From: Streptohalobacillus salinus | GTDB taxonomy: Bacteria; Bacillota; Bacilli; Bacillales; Amphibacillaceae | DNA: 54,976 nt | Assembly (NCBI RefSeq): GCF_003201605.1 | Contig: NZ_QJJR01000017.1 | Coordinates: forward strand, 1-54,976 | Direction: 5' to 3' | Shown: positions 33,611 through 42,537 of the stretch, in pieces | Layout: every line of letters starts with the position of its first letter | How positions within the stretch are numbered: position 1 is the stretch's first letter | Translations under genes and position numbers: made by a program | The notes under the pieces: generated by a model | Database searches by the model: none | What the model was told of the DNA's origin: nothing | The model's input: the letters and a program-made list of their open reading frames with translations, nothing else

Positions 33611-34087
33611 ATGAAACAGACCCATACCCGTTTATTAAAACTTGCGATTATTTTAATTAGTTTACCCGTTATAGCAGCGGTTGGAATTGGCGGTTATCAA
33701 TTAGTGAATCATCCGTTTAACGCCGACTATGCTTATCTGTTATACCCGATTGTGGGCGGGATATGCTTGACAGTCCTCCCGTTTTTCTTTGCCTTATTTA
33801 AAAGTTTTCAGCTATTGATCTATATTGACAACAACCAAGCGTTTCAGTCGATCGCTGTAAAGGCATTAAAACAAATCAAACGTGCGGCTTGCACCATTAG
33901 TTTTCTATATGTGATTGTATTACCACTGATCTTTATGATTGCTGAACGAGATGATGCGCCAGGATTAATTTTAGTCGGAATGATGCCTGTTTTTGCTTCA
34001 TTTATTGTCGCAGTTTTTGCGGCTTTACTTGAAAAGCTACTGGCGCAAGCGATCGCGATTAAACTAGAAAATGATTTAACGGTCTGA
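33611..34087 (+). CDS. DUF2975 membrane protein
   Basis: The 158-aa protein has four membrane segments (about 8-30, 43-66, 98-118 and 126-148) with the FFALFKSFQLLIYIDNNQAF segment typical of DUF2975 proteins. In many Firmicutes this family is encoded directly upstream of a small Cro/CI HTH protein, as here (9 nt gap). Together they are thought to form a membrane-linked regulator pair. The start at 33611 is supported by AGAAGG 7 nt upstream and by the promoter position. Confidence 0.85.
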   Translation: MKQTHTRLLKLAIILISLPVIAAVGIGGYQLVNHPFNADYAYLLYPIVGGICLTVLPFFFALFKSFQLLIYIDNNQAFQSIAVKALKQIKRAACTISFLYVIVLPLIFMIAERDDAPGLILVGMMPVFASFIVAVFAALLEKLLAQAIAIKLENDLTV

Positions 34088-34096
34088 GGTGAAGAA

Positions 34097-34312
34097 ATGG
34101 CGATAAAAATTCATATTGATGTGCTTTTGGCGCAAAGAAAAATGAGTGTAACCGAACTATCAGAAAAGGTTGGGATTACGATGGCTAATTTATCAATTTT
34201 AAAAAATGGCAAAGCGAGAGCGATTCGCTTCTCGACGTTAGCGGCGATTTGTGAAGCGCTTCATTGTCAGCCGGGCGATATAATCACGTATAGTCAAGAG
34301 GCGGAGCAATAA
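34097..34312 (+). CDS. YozG-like Cro/CI HTH regulator
   Basis: The 71-aa protein is one HTH_3 domain: IDVLLAQRKMSVTELSEKVG, ITMANLSILKNGKARAIRF, STLAAICEALHCQPGDIITY. This matches YozG-type regulators, which accompany DUF2975 membrane proteins. GAGGTGAAGAA precedes the ATG. It probably autoregulates the pair. Confidence 0.9.
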   Translation: MAIKIHIDVLLAQRKMSVTELSEKVGITMANLSILKNGKARAIRFSTLAAICEALHCQPGDIITYSQEAEQ

Positions 34313-34368
34313 GTAATTAACACGGATGCTTGAATGGCGGCATCGTGTCGTTAACAGCAGCAACCTCA

Positions 34369-34421
34369 AAAACCCCCGTCACCAGTTCGCTTGTATAAAG
34401 CGAGGCGCTGACGGGGGTTTT
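34369..34421. terminator. Bidirectional terminator
   Basis: AAAACCCCCGTCA (34369-34381) and TGACGGGGGTTTT (34409-34421) are perfect arms around a loop that itself pairs (CGCTT/AAGCG). It serves the HTH gene and the convergent small membrane protein gene. Confidence 0.9.
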
Positions 34422-34436
34422 ATCTAGGCGCTATGA

Positions 34437-34796
34437 CTAAACGATGCGTGTAAATAAATCAATCAAAATAAGAATTAAGATCAATGTCTTAATTAAATGA
34501 TGGAACTTAAAAGTGACTTTTGGGTCTACATCAATGCCCAATCGACGGAAGAGATAATGAAAAAAATCTTCTTTTTCACGTGCAAAACCATAATCACGCT
34601 GCCAGGTTGAAAGGATACAATCACCGTGTAGCTTCTCGTGGGTGTAGTGAAGGGCAATCAGTAAAAAACCGAAGTAAAAGGGCAAAAGCATGGCGACGGC
34701 AAAAGAAAAAACAATAAAGCCCACATGAAAAAGTAATATGGATAAATCAATCAGTTGTCTTTTCGTTGATCGCGGCGTTGTTGGCATGGTTATCAA
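34437..34796 (-). CDS. Small membrane protein with HEKLHGDC motif
   Basis: The 119-aa product has two or three membrane segments (about 16-48 and 100-117). Between them lies a conserved-looking cytosolic loop, HYTHEKLHGDCILSTWQR followed by DFFHYLFRRLGI, with several His and one Cys. I do not recognise the family. Its regular spacing of His residues could suit heme or metal contact. It has its own short transcription unit. Confidence 0.6.
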   Translation of the reverse strand: MITMPTTPRSTKRQLIDLSILLFHVGFIVFSFAVAMLLPFYFGFLLIALHYTHEKLHGDCILSTWQRDYGFAREKEDFFHYLFRRLGIDVDPKVTFKFHHLIKTLILILILIDLFTRIV

Positions 34797-34940
34797 GTCC
34801 TATCTCGCTTCTAGTGACTAATCAAGAGGCTAAAACATGTTAAGAAACGATGCATGATTAGTAACGAAGGTAATCGTTATAGATACCCGGTTGTGCTTTA
34901 GACGAAACACGAAGGTGGTGCGAGCGGCTCCGGTTAACGA

Positions 34941-34969
34941 TTGAAAGCCGGCGCTTTGCCGGCATTCAA
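34941..34969 (-). terminator. GC-rich hairpin after the phosphoesterase gene
   Basis: TTGAAaGCCGGC (34941-34952), a 5-nt loop and GCCGGCaTTCAA (34958-34969). It lies about 20 nt beyond the stop of the phosphoesterase gene; no T run, so termination may be weak. Confidence 0.55.
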
Positions 34970-34987
34970 CCCTTGCATTGACCGGGT

Positions 34988-36571
34988 TTAATCGGTCGTC
35001 ACTGTGAAATTGACATAAGCACTTGGCTCAATCGTAGGGTGTTGTGAAAAATAAGCAACCAATAAGTCGGTCATATCGGTTTGCATCGCTTTAAGGACCG
35101 GTTTGTCTTTAAATAACTCGAAATTTCCGCCACCACTGGCCCGGTAACTATTCATCACAACTGGAAACGTCTCACCGTCTTGGACAGGTTGGCCGTTACG
35201 ATGTAGGTACTGCACCCGTTGTCCAGGCGGCTGATTGATGGAAAGCTGATACTCAATCCCTGCCCACATGTCGTAATTATAAGGCGCTGGCTTCGGTGAG
35301 AGAAAAGCAGGGTTAACGGTTAATTGATGCTGGTCATCTAACTGGAAGTAGGTGGCCGATTGTTCAAGGGCCAATTTGATGTCTTTCCCTGTCAGTTCAA
35401 GGACGGTTAACGTATTTGGATAAATATAATTGCTGACAATCTCTCTTAGGGTTACTGCACCACTAAGCCCAGGTGCTTGGTCATGGAGGAGGCTGGTTAG
35501 CGAGATAGCAACACCTGCTGCGTCCATCTGCACGTGGTTAATCAAGGCGATAAACGGATGTGTTTTAAGCCGTAACTGAAACGGGTCACGAATGGATAAA
35601 TCACCATCAATTAATCCAACCGGTTGGTCTAGCCACATCTCCGTCTCGTGATGGGCCCGGTGGGTCGTGATTAAGATGCCTGCAGAAGCTGGAATAGCTG
35701 TTGTCACAGGCATCAGATCGGCTTGTTGTGCGGTGATTGTCCATGTGTCTTTCTGTCTTGTTAAATCAAGGGTCACTTTTCCGAGTGCTTCACCGTTCAC
35801 GCCAGGTTGAAGCACCGCTGTTTTACCAACGACTTCGGCAATTTTTCGGTGTTGGTGCCCAGTCAGTAAGACGTCGATGCCATCGATCTCTTTAAGTATG
35901 CGATACCCCTGATTTTCTCCTGTTAAGGCCTCAGTGGCACTGCCACTTGTTAAATCGCGTTCAAAGCCACCGTGATAACTGACAACTAACACGTCCACAT
36001 CCTCTCTTTCTCGAATCGTGTTGACCCAAGCCTGTGTCGTTTCAAAGGCATCAGTGAAAGCAATCCCACTGAGGTGACGCGGCTGTTCCCAGTTCGGGAT
36101 TGCGTGCGTGGTTACACCTAAAATAGCGACGCGCACGCCATGTGGTGTTTCTTTAATGAGATAGGGCTTACCATATAACGGTGCATTTGTTGATTGATCT
36201 AAAATGTTTGCCGACAGCCAAGGAAAGCGACTCGCTAGAACGGCCGCATCAAGCGCACCTCTACCAAAATTAAACTCATGATTACCAATGACGGCGGCGT
36301 CATAGTCGAGTTGATTCATCGCCTTAATGATTGGATTCGTTTCCAGTGTGGACCCATGAAAATGAGCCATTAGTGGAGAACCTTGAATCACGTCGCCGTT
36401 ATCAATCAACACAACGTCTTTACTGCGGCGGCGTTCTCTTTCGATTAGCGTGGCTAATTTAGCAATTCCAAGCGGTTGATTGATCTTGCCACGATAGGTT
36501 GTTGGATACACATGCCCATGAAGATCGCTGGTCGCAAGAATTGTTAGCGTGTGTTTGTCTGTCATCTTCAC
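34988..36571 (-). CDS. 5'-nucleotidase / cyclic phosphodiesterase family enzyme
   Basis: The 527-aa enzyme has an N-terminal calcineurin-like metallophosphoesterase domain with ATSDLHGH, IDNGDVIQGSP, IGNHEFNFGRG, VVSYHGG and LLTGHQHRK, all the metal ligands of the UshA/YfkN family. The C-terminal 5'-nucleotidase domain has NYIYPNTLTVLELTGKDIK and NSYRASGGGNFELF. No signal peptide or wall anchor is present, unlike most secreted relatives, so it may be cytosolic. It is divergent from phnD, with Pho-box-like repeats between, which fits a role in recovering phosphate from organic phosphates. It starts at GTG or at the third codon (ATG). Confidence 0.88.
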   Translation of the reverse strand: MKMTDKHTLTILATSDLHGHVYPTTYRGKINQPLGIAKLATLIERERRRSKDVVLIDNGDVIQGSPLMAHFHGSTLETNPIIKAMNQLDYDAAVIGNHEFNFGRGALDAAVLASRFPWLSANILDQSTNAPLYGKPYLIKETPHGVRVAILGVTTHAIPNWEQPRHLSGIAFTDAFETTQAWVNTIREREDVDVLVVSYHGGFERDLTSGSATEALTGENQGYRILKEIDGIDVLLTGHQHRKIAEVVGKTAVLQPGVNGEALGKVTLDLTRQKDTWTITAQQADLMPVTTAIPASAGILITTHRAHHETEMWLDQPVGLIDGDLSIRDPFQLRLKTHPFIALINHVQMDAAGVAISLTSLLHDQAPGLSGAVTLREIVSNYIYPNTLTVLELTGKDIKLALEQSATYFQLDDQHQLTVNPAFLSPKPAPYNYDMWAGIEYQLSINQPPGQRVQYLHRNGQPVQDGETFPVVMNSYRASGGGNFELFKDKPVLKAMQTDMTDLLVAYFSQHPTIEPSAYVNFTVTTD

Positions 36572-36628
36572 TCACCATCCCCTCTATATTTACCCATGTC
36601 CTCTCAGTATAAGCAACCTATTTCGATC

Positions 36629-36682
36629 TTGACAAGGCTTTACAATGTAAAGATTATTTTACCAGAAGTTAACAATGTAAAG
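36629..36682. promoter_or_regulatory. Pho-box-like hexamer repeats and palindrome
   Basis: The divergent region holds TTGACA (36629), TTTACA (36639), TTTACC (36658) and TTAACA (36669), spaced by about one or two helical turns, as in PhoP-binding arrays (TTAACA-type repeats). CTTTACAATGTAAAG (36638-36652) is a perfect palindrome and its half ACAATGTAAAG recurs at 36672-36682. Binding by PhoP or another regulator is inferred. Confidence 0.5.
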
Positions 36683-36752
36683 CGCGAAATCCGTGCTATA
36701 CTGCAGCTGTAAGTGATTCGTAATCAAAATAGCTTCTGAGGGGGAATTGGAA

Positions 36753-37856
36753 ATGAAACAAAAATTATTCATTCTATTGGGGTTAATTTTCATGGCGTTT
36801 GTCGTTGTTGGTTGTGCAGAGAGTGAAGACGATGCAACAGCTTCAGCAAATGAGGATTCAGGTGAGACAAATGAAGCAACAGATAGCGAAGCTACACCAG
36901 AAGAGGAAGAAAATGTCGCAATTGAGACGTTGAAAATATCTTTTGTACCCTCGCGTGACCCAGACGAAATCGTAACGGCAACAGCGCCATTAAAAGGGTT
37001 ACTGACAGAAGAACTCGCAAAGCTAGGTTTTGATGTCAATACGATTGATATTAATGTGGGGACAACATATGAAGCCGTTGGTGAAGCGTTATCCTCAGGG
37101 ACAACCGATGTTGGCTTAATTCCCGGTGGCACGTACGTCTTGTATGATGACGGTGCCGAAGTGATTTTAACAGCCACACGTGCAGCCCTGTCGAATGATT
37201 CAGAAAATCCTGTCGATTGGAACACGAATGAACCAACCGAAGGCTTAACGGATGAACAAGCCACCTATTATCGCAGTTTAATTATTGCTGGTCCATCTGA
37301 AAAAGGGCAAGCACTTGCTGAGAAAGTAAACAATGGCGAAGCATTAACGTGGGAGGATGTGAACAGTGCGCGTTGGTCAGTGCAATCGACCTCATCGTCG
37401 TCAGGTTACATTTACCCAACCTTATGGTTACAAGAAAATTACGGTAAAAGCATTACGGATTTAGATCAGTCAATTCAATCAAACGGTTACGGTGACACCT
37501 TTGCTAAGCTTGCAGCAGAACAAGCAGATATTGTCGTTGTTTACGCTGATGCCCGCCGTGATAACGAAGAAAACTGGACCGGTGACTTTGGTCGTGATGT
37601 TTCGATTTGGGATGAGACGGATGTTCTTGCTGTGACACGGCCGATTTATAATGATACCGTATCTGTCAGCAAACATGCAGAAGTGATGAGTGATCCGTTA
37701 AAACAAGCGTTACAAGATGCGTTCATTAATATTGCTAAGACCGATGAAGGTAAAGAAGTCATCAGCATCTACAGTCATGAAGGTTATCAAAAAGCAGCCG
37801 CAGCTGACTATGATGGTGAACGTGATGCACAGGAATTCTTACGGAACTTAAAGTAA
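36753..37856 (+). CDS. phnD: Phosphonate/phosphate ABC substrate-binding lipoprotein
   Basis: The 367-aa lipoprotein has lipobox VVVGC (Cys21), a long acidic linker (about 22-55) and the PhnD fold: LKISFVPSRDPDEIVTATAP, GTTYEAVGEALSSGTTDVGL, IPGGTYVLY and WSVQSTSSSSGYIYPTLWL, where the Ser run contacts the phosphonate group. It binds phosphonate, phosphite or phosphate outside the membrane for the PhnCEE importer. The ATG lies 9 nt after GAGGGGG. A hairpin between phnD and phnC probably lowers downstream transcription, giving more binding protein than transporter. Confidence 0.92.
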   Translation: MKQKLFILLGLIFMAFVVVGCAESEDDATASANEDSGETNEATDSEATPEEEENVAIETLKISFVPSRDPDEIVTATAPLKGLLTEELAKLGFDVNTIDINVGTTYEAVGEALSSGTTDVGLIPGGTYVLYDDGAEVILTATRAALSNDSENPVDWNTNEPTEGLTDEQATYYRSLIIAGPSEKGQALAEKVNNGEALTWEDVNSARWSVQSTSSSSGYIYPTLWLQENYGKSITDLDQSIQSNGYGDTFAKLAAEQADIVVVYADARRDNEENWTGDFGRDVSIWDETDVLAVTRPIYNDTVSVSKHAEVMSDPLKQALQDAFINIAKTDEGKEVISIYSHEGYQKAAAADYDGERDAQEFLRNLK

Positions 37857-37880
37857 ATCATTCAGCAGTAACATAAACGA

Positions 37881-37917
37881 GTGAGGTCTTCACGCTTTGT
37901 GTGAAGGTCTCATTTTT
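37881..37917 (+). terminator. Attenuator-like hairpin between phnD and phnC
   Basis: TGAGgtCTTCAC and GTGAAGgtCTCA, a 7-nt loop, followed by TTTTTC. Two internal mismatches. It likely terminates part of the transcripts after phnD. Confidence 0.65.
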
Positions 37918-37968
37918 CACAACTCAGCAATCAAAGAGATAGACTAACTGGTGAAATGAGGGAATCAA

Positions 37969-38754
37969 ATGATTGTGTTTAAACAGGTCTCAAAAGTTTA
38001 CCCAAATGGAATAGAAGCATTAAAAGCTATTAATCTTCATATTGAAGATGGTGAATTTGTCGCTGTTATTGGCTTATCTGGAGCAGGTAAGTCAACACTC
38101 ATTCGGTGTATTAACCGGATGCATGATATCACGCGGGGTGAGTTATACGTTGATGAGATAAATGTCGGTGCGTTAAAAGGCAAAGCCATTCGCCGATTTA
38201 GACGAAAAGTCGGGATGATCTTTCAATCATTTAATTTGGTGAATCGGACGACGGTGTTAAAAAATGTTCTGGTGGCCTTTGCCCCCGACAACCCATTTTG
38301 GCGAACCTTGACAGGGGTATATACACAGACGCAAAAAAGGCAAGCGCTTGAAGCGCTTGATCAAGTCGGAATTTTAGATAAAGCATATGCCCGTGTTGAT
38401 CAACTCTCAGGTGGACAACAACAACGGGTCGCTCTGGCCCGGACCTTAGCACAAGAACCAGACATTATCTTGGCGGATGAACCGATCGCCTCACTTGATC
38501 CAGTGACATCGAAGCGGGTCATGAAAGATTTCACGCGAATTAATCAAACGATGGGGATTACCATCTTAATGAATATTCACCATGTCGAAGTCGCACTTGA
38601 ATATGCAGACCGCATCATTGGTATTCGGGCTGGGGAAGTGGTCTTTGACGGGAAAGCAGCGACGGTAGATGAAGACGTCTTAAAAATGATCTATGAAGGC
38701 AATGTAGAAGAGTTAGTCTCTGCCCGGGAAGCGAGCCAGACGTATGTGGGCTAA
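37969..38754 (+). CDS. phnC: Phosphonate ABC transporter ATP-binding protein
   Basis: The 261-aa ATPase carries Walker A GLSGAGKSTLI, Q-loop IFQSFNLVNRTTVLKNVL (the VNR after the Q-loop is typical of PhnC), signature LSGGQQQRVALARTL, Walker B IILADEPIASLDP and His in MNIHHVEVAL. It energises the PhnE pair. Its 3' end overlaps the first phnE by 11 nt. Confidence 0.94.
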   Translation: MIVFKQVSKVYPNGIEALKAINLHIEDGEFVAVIGLSGAGKSTLIRCINRMHDITRGELYVDEINVGALKGKAIRRFRRKVGMIFQSFNLVNRTTVLKNVLVAFAPDNPFWRTLTGVYTQTQKRQALEALDQVGILDKAYARVDQLSGGQQQRVALARTLAQEPDIILADEPIASLDPVTSKRVMKDFTRINQTMGITILMNIHHVEVALEYADRIIGIRAGEVVFDGKAATVDEDVLKMIYEGNVEELVSAREASQTYVG

Positions 38755-39559
38755 ACGATTAGCGCCAAAGAAAATTGTCTTATCAAACGGAAAAAGCGTG
38801 ACGGAAAAACGATCGAAATTACCAATTATACTAACGGTGCTCATCCTAGCGATGTATTACGCTGCGGTAGTCACCGGGTTTGATATTGAACAATTGATCA
38901 AACGCATCGGGGAATTTTTCACCATTATCAGGCAGATGTTACAACCGAATTGGGGCTATATTTCAGGCATTTGGCCGGAGTTAATGTCGACCCTTAAGAT
39001 GTCTTTATTCGGATCAGTTCTTGGTGCAGCATTGGCATTACCGCTGGCTGTGTTCGCCTCGCAAAATATTATTAAACAAAAGTGGTTAGTGGCAACCGTA
39101 AAAACATGTTTAAGTTTGGTGCGGACGATGCCAACCTTAGTTACAGCATTAATCGCAACCTACATCTTTCAATTACCTCAAACGGCAGGAACGGTTGCAA
39201 TCTTTTTATTTACAACGTCATACGTCGGAAAGTTAATGTATGAGGCGATAGAAAATGTTGAGATGGGTAGTTTTGAAGCGATGGAAGCGATTGGGATGTC
39301 TAAACTATCGGCGTTTCGCACGGCTATCTTCCCACAAATTTTGCCTAACTACTTATCGACATCGTTGTATAGTTTTGAAGGCAATGTTCGCTACGCGGCC
39401 ATCTTAGGTTATGTTGGCGCAGGTGGGATTGGTCGCTTAATCAATGAAACGATTGGTTGGCGAGATTATCATAGTTTAGGCATGATCATTATTATGCTGG
39501 TCATCACTGTGTATTTAATTGAATCAACAAGTGAGTATTTCCGAAAGAAACTTGTCTAA
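38744..39559 (+). CDS. phnE: Phosphonate ABC transporter permease 1
   Basis: The 271-aa permease has a basic N-terminus, about six membrane helices and the EAA-type loop EAMEAIGMSKLSAFRTAIFP, followed by NVRYAAILGYVGAGGIGRLI, the PhnE hallmark. It overlaps phnC by 11 nt, so is translationally coupled. It pairs with the second PhnE to form the membrane pore. Confidence 0.92.
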   Translation: MWAKRLAPKKIVLSNGKSVTEKRSKLPIILTVLILAMYYAAVVTGFDIEQLIKRIGEFFTIIRQMLQPNWGYISGIWPELMSTLKMSLFGSVLGAALALPLAVFASQNIIKQKWLVATVKTCLSLVRTMPTLVTALIATYIFQLPQTAGTVAIFLFTTSYVGKLMYEAIENVEMGSFEAMEAIGMSKLSAFRTAIFPQILPNYLSTSLYSFEGNVRYAAILGYVGAGGIGRLINETIGWRDYHSLGMIIIMLVITVYLIESTSEYFRKKLV

Positions 39560-39571
39560 GGAGCTGGATGT

Positions 39572-40384
39572 ATGTCGACCTTAACTGCAGTAGAAAAACA
39601 ATTTAATTTAGCGCCAAAACGGCGTGGCTATGTCTGGATGATTGTGTTGACGCTCTCTGGCTTGATGCTTTGGTCTGTGTCTGAATTAAGTTTAGCACTG
39701 GACCAACGTGGCATGGTTATTGCTTCAAATATCTTTACCGGCTTACTTAATCCAGACCTAAGCTTTTTATTTAGTTTAACCAATCAAGGCGTGCTCTATT
39801 TGTTACTGGAGACACTTTCAATTGCTTTTCTTGGTACCATTATTGGCGCAATTTTAGCAGTGCCGCTAGCTTTTTTATCGGCGTCGAACATCGTGCCGAA
39901 ACCGGTAAGTGGATTGACGCGGGTCATGCTTATCTTTGTGCGCACGATTCCGTCGCTGGTTTATGGGTTAATGTTGATTCGTGTTACTGGTCCTGGTCCC
40001 TTTGCCGGTGTATTAACGATTGGGGTAACGTCCATTGGGATGCTGGCGAAGCTTTATGTTGATGCAATTGAAGATTTGGATACCAAGGTTCTGGAATCGA
40101 TGACGTCAATGGGGTGCAGTATGTTTGAGAAGATTCGATTTGGCATTTTACCGCAACTGTTAGCCCTGTTTCTCTCCGTGATGATCTACCGCTTTGATAT
40201 GAACATGCGTGAGGCGTCAATATTAGGGTTGGTAGGAGCAGGTGGCATCGGTGCCCCTTTAATCTTTGCGATGCAAGGCTACCGCTGGTCACAAGTTGGT
40301 TCAATCTTGATTGGTTTGGTCTTTTTAATTCTTTTGATTGAAGCGATTTCGAATAAACTAAGAGCAAAACTGGTCAATGGTTAA
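39572..40384 (+). CDS. phnE: Phosphonate ABC transporter permease 2
   Basis: The 270-aa permease shows the same architecture: LLETLSIAFLGTIIGAILAV, RTIPSLVYGLMLIRV, EAA-like loop VLESMTSMGCSMFEKIRFGI and MREASILGLVGAGGIGAPLI. It follows permease 1 by 12 nt. Two distinct PhnE genes per operon is the usual Gram-positive arrangement (phnDCE1E2). Confidence 0.92.
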   Translation: MSTLTAVEKQFNLAPKRRGYVWMIVLTLSGLMLWSVSELSLALDQRGMVIASNIFTGLLNPDLSFLFSLTNQGVLYLLLETLSIAFLGTIIGAILAVPLAFLSASNIVPKPVSGLTRVMLIFVRTIPSLVYGLMLIRVTGPGPFAGVLTIGVTSIGMLAKLYVDAIEDLDTKVLESMTSMGCSMFEKIRFGILPQLLALFLSVMIYRFDMNMREASILGLVGAGGIGAPLIFAMQGYRWSQVGSILIGLVFLILLIEAISNKLRAKLVNG

Positions 40385-40590
40385 ACAGGGTTGCTCATCT
40401 TAATCAAATGACGAGAATGATTGACGAATCATTTTATAAGTGAAAAATTCAATAAAACAAACGAGGGTCCTCATCATCAAGGCATGGAGGTGGCCTATCT
40501 TAAACGTTTAATTTATCATTCATATTAATCCATCTTCATCTTATAAACCAACAAACGAAGCCATTTTCATTTTCGCTCCGTTTGTTTGAA
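40385..40590. other. Intergenic region with a hairpin
   Basis: ACAAACGaAG (40551-40560) pairs with CTcCGTTTGT (about 40576-40585), just before the phn terminator. No gene was found; the repeat may add to termination. Confidence 0.4.
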
Positions 40591-40592
40591 AT

Positions 40593-40648
40593 AAAAAACC
40601 CACCAAGTAGTTTGATTACTTCTATCAGGCGACTTCGTTGGGTTTTAG
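40593..40648 (+). terminator. Terminator after the phn operon
   Basis: AAAACCCA...AGT pairs with ACTtcgTTGGGTTTT around a branched loop, followed by AGTTTTAT. Located about 210 nt after the second phnE. Confidence 0.65.
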
Positions 40649-40862
40649 TTTTATCTATTTATTTATTTGCTGGCAGTATTTGATAACCAACATAACGCTA
40701 ACATGGAAATGGTGTCAGATGGGGAGAGGTTTGAAGTGGGGACATAGACGCTGGTTTAACAGGGAAAGGTAAGTTATCATGTATTGAGATGCAATATTAA
40801 TATACGATAAACAGTATTATATAGGCATCTTCTATACATAATCAAGCAAGGGGAAAAATGCA

Positions 40863-41567
40863 TTGAAATCAAGATCATTATTAGTGTGTATTAGTAGTAT
40901 TTGGACGTTTATATACGGTCATATGTTGCAGCCAACACCAGAAAATGTCGGTGGTGCACAAGCTTTATTGATTGTGTTTATTATATGGCCAGGGTTTTTG
41001 TTTTTTCAATTGATTTGTTATGCACTATTTAAAAAATATCAGAATCACAAAATTTACGTGGGATTAACGATCATTAAGGTAACGTTTTTCCTTATTCAAC
41101 CCATCATTGCCGAAAATCAACTGAACGCTATGTTTTTCTATCTAACGATCTTAGGCATCTTCCTAATTGATTTTCAGATAATGACGCTAGAGAACATGAT
41201 AAACTTCAAAGAATTAACCATAACGGAACAAGAAAAGAAAAGAAGTTCAGAGTACTTTAAGGTATCTTGGTTTCTTATGGGTTCAATTGTGTTATTGTTC
41301 GCTTTATATTTCCAACTTAGTGAAGGTAACTATATGATGATTATATCATTTAGTTTTGTGTACATATTCCTTGTCTTAAGAAAACAAGAACCAAAAGGAA
41401 AGTTTATCTTTGTGCAATTGTTGGGTCTGTTAGCAGTTTATTTATTAGCGATACTGAATGCTCCTGAGTTTTTAAAAGGTGTGCTTTTAATCGGCGTATT
41501 ATTTCTTATTTATCAAATTAAAAAGCAACTGCTCAATAAAGAGAAGTTGTCTAATGTTACAGATTAG
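40863..41567 (+). CDS. Polytopic membrane protein of unknown function
   Basis: The 234-aa protein has about seven hydrophobic segments and a charged C-terminus (KKQLLNKEKLSNVTD). It has no conserved motif that I recognise. It starts with TTG after AAGGGG (9 nt); no ATG fits. A MLQPTPENVGG loop after the first helix would lie outside the membrane. It stands alone, with no operon partner, and is more AT-rich than its neighbours, which may point to acquisition. Confidence 0.55.
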   Translation: MKSRSLLVCISSIWTFIYGHMLQPTPENVGGAQALLIVFIIWPGFLFFQLICYALFKKYQNHKIYVGLTIIKVTFFLIQPIIAENQLNAMFFYLTILGIFLIDFQIMTLENMINFKELTITEQEKKRSSEYFKVSWFLMGSIVLLFALYFQLSEGNYMMIISFSFVYIFLVLRKQEPKGKFIFVQLLGLLAVYLLAILNAPEFLKGVLLIGVLFLIYQIKKQLLNKEKLSNVTD

Positions 41568-41809
41568 ACATTTTCGATAGACGTTTTATCCTGAGTATTT
41601 TATCATTGTATAGTCTTCCTATGTTTGTGAAATCGGTCTGTCATGGTCGTATTGCTTTCGTAGGTTTAATGATGATTTTTTTAGCTTTAATTTTAATATG
41701 AAAAGAGAACGTGAGGTAGAAGACTAAGAAGCCATGTATCAACGTGCGTGATATTGAGGCAATCAGGTCAATGCATAAGTACAGGATCTCTTTATTGAAA
41801 TTGATTTAG

Positions 41810-41844
41810 AGCGCCTTGCCTGAAGTCATAGGCAAGGCGCTTTT
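41810..41844. terminator. Terminator of the OsmC-like gene
   Basis: AGCGCCTTGCC (41810-41820) pairs perfectly with GGCAAGGCGCT (41831-41841). The stem ends 3 nt beyond the osmC-like stop on the minus strand, where it is followed by CTAAATC. The better T run is on the plus strand. Confidence 0.75.
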
Positions 41845-41846
41845 GG

Positions 41847-42293
41847 TTATCTTTGGTTATTTAATTGAAAGGTTGAAGAAAAATGAACCGGGTGCTCAAT
41901 GGTATCACCAACAGGGCAATGTGCTTCTAAAAATTTCACGAATGCAGCGACTTGTTCTTCACGCGCATCTGTTTCAATTTCATACGTAGCACGAATATCA
42001 TAAAAGCCAGGTCGAACATCTGCTTTATCGAAAAAGCCATCAAGGTCAATATCACCAGCAAGGTTCACTTTAAAATGTTTTAAGTTAATATCAAATTTCT
42101 CAGCATACGTGCGGGCGACGATGGATTGACAAGCGCCTAGTGCAGACAATAGCAGTTCGACCGGATTAATGGCTGTGTCGGTTCCTCCAAGTGCCTCTGG
42201 TTCATCAACAAATACTTGATGCTGACGGGCGCGTGTGTCGACAAGGAATTTTTCCTTTAATTCTGCGGTTGCTTGAAATGTTTGTGTGCGCAT
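41847..42293 (-). CDS. OsmC/Ohr-family protein under a SAM riboswitch
   Basis: The 148-aa protein has the OsmC fold, with Cys in LLLSALGACQSIVARTYAEK and a second Cys in FLEAHCPVGDTIEHPV, the two redox Cys of the family. Members reduce organic hydroperoxides or handle sulfur compounds. The gene lies 60 nt downstream of a SAM-I riboswitch with an intrinsic terminator, so it should be repressed when S-adenosylmethionine is plentiful. This ties it to sulfur/methionine metabolism and not to a simple peroxide response. GAGGAG precedes the ATG. Confidence 0.88.
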   Translation of the reverse strand: MRTQTFQATAELKEKFLVDTRARQHQVFVDEPEALGGTDTAINPVELLLSALGACQSIVARTYAEKFDINLKHFKVNLAGDIDLDGFFDKADVRPGFYDIRATYEIETDAREEQVAAFVKFLEAHCPVGDTIEHPVHFSSTFQLNNQR

Positions 42294-42354
42294 TTGATCT
42301 GCTCCTCTTCAATACAAGTATTTTCATGTTGACAACAACTCACGCTCACGATAC

Positions 42355-42513
42355 AAAAAAGCCTCTTCTCCATTGCGGTGAGAAGAGGCTTAAGATAAAC
42401 GTAGCCATAGCTTCTCATCTTTAGTACGTGTTGTACGTCTGAAATTGGCACCTTGCTTAAGAAGCGGTTGCCGAGAGTTCACAGGGTCAGTCCCTCCCTC
42501 TCTCTGGATGAGT
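42355..42513 (-). ncRNA. SAM-I (S-box) riboswitch with terminator
   Basis: On the minus strand, the closing helix CTCATC (5', 42513 side) and GATGAG (3', about 42415) flank the S-box core. Recognisable parts are AGAGAGGGAGGGACTGACCC, TGTGAACTCTCGGCAACC, AAGGTGCCAA and TTTCAGACG. After the aptamer, AAGCCTCTTCTCACCG... folds with GAGAAGAGGCTTTTTT into a rho-independent terminator (42355-42392). When SAM is bound, the terminator forms and the OsmC-family gene is off. Confidence 0.95.
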
Positions 42514-42537
42514 TGTTAATCGTATGAATTTTCTGTT

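Noticed and set aside
36659-37264. 201-aa minus-strand frame over phnD
   Set aside because: Antisense shadow of an acidic, Thr/Ser-rich gene; phnD is certain on the plus strand.
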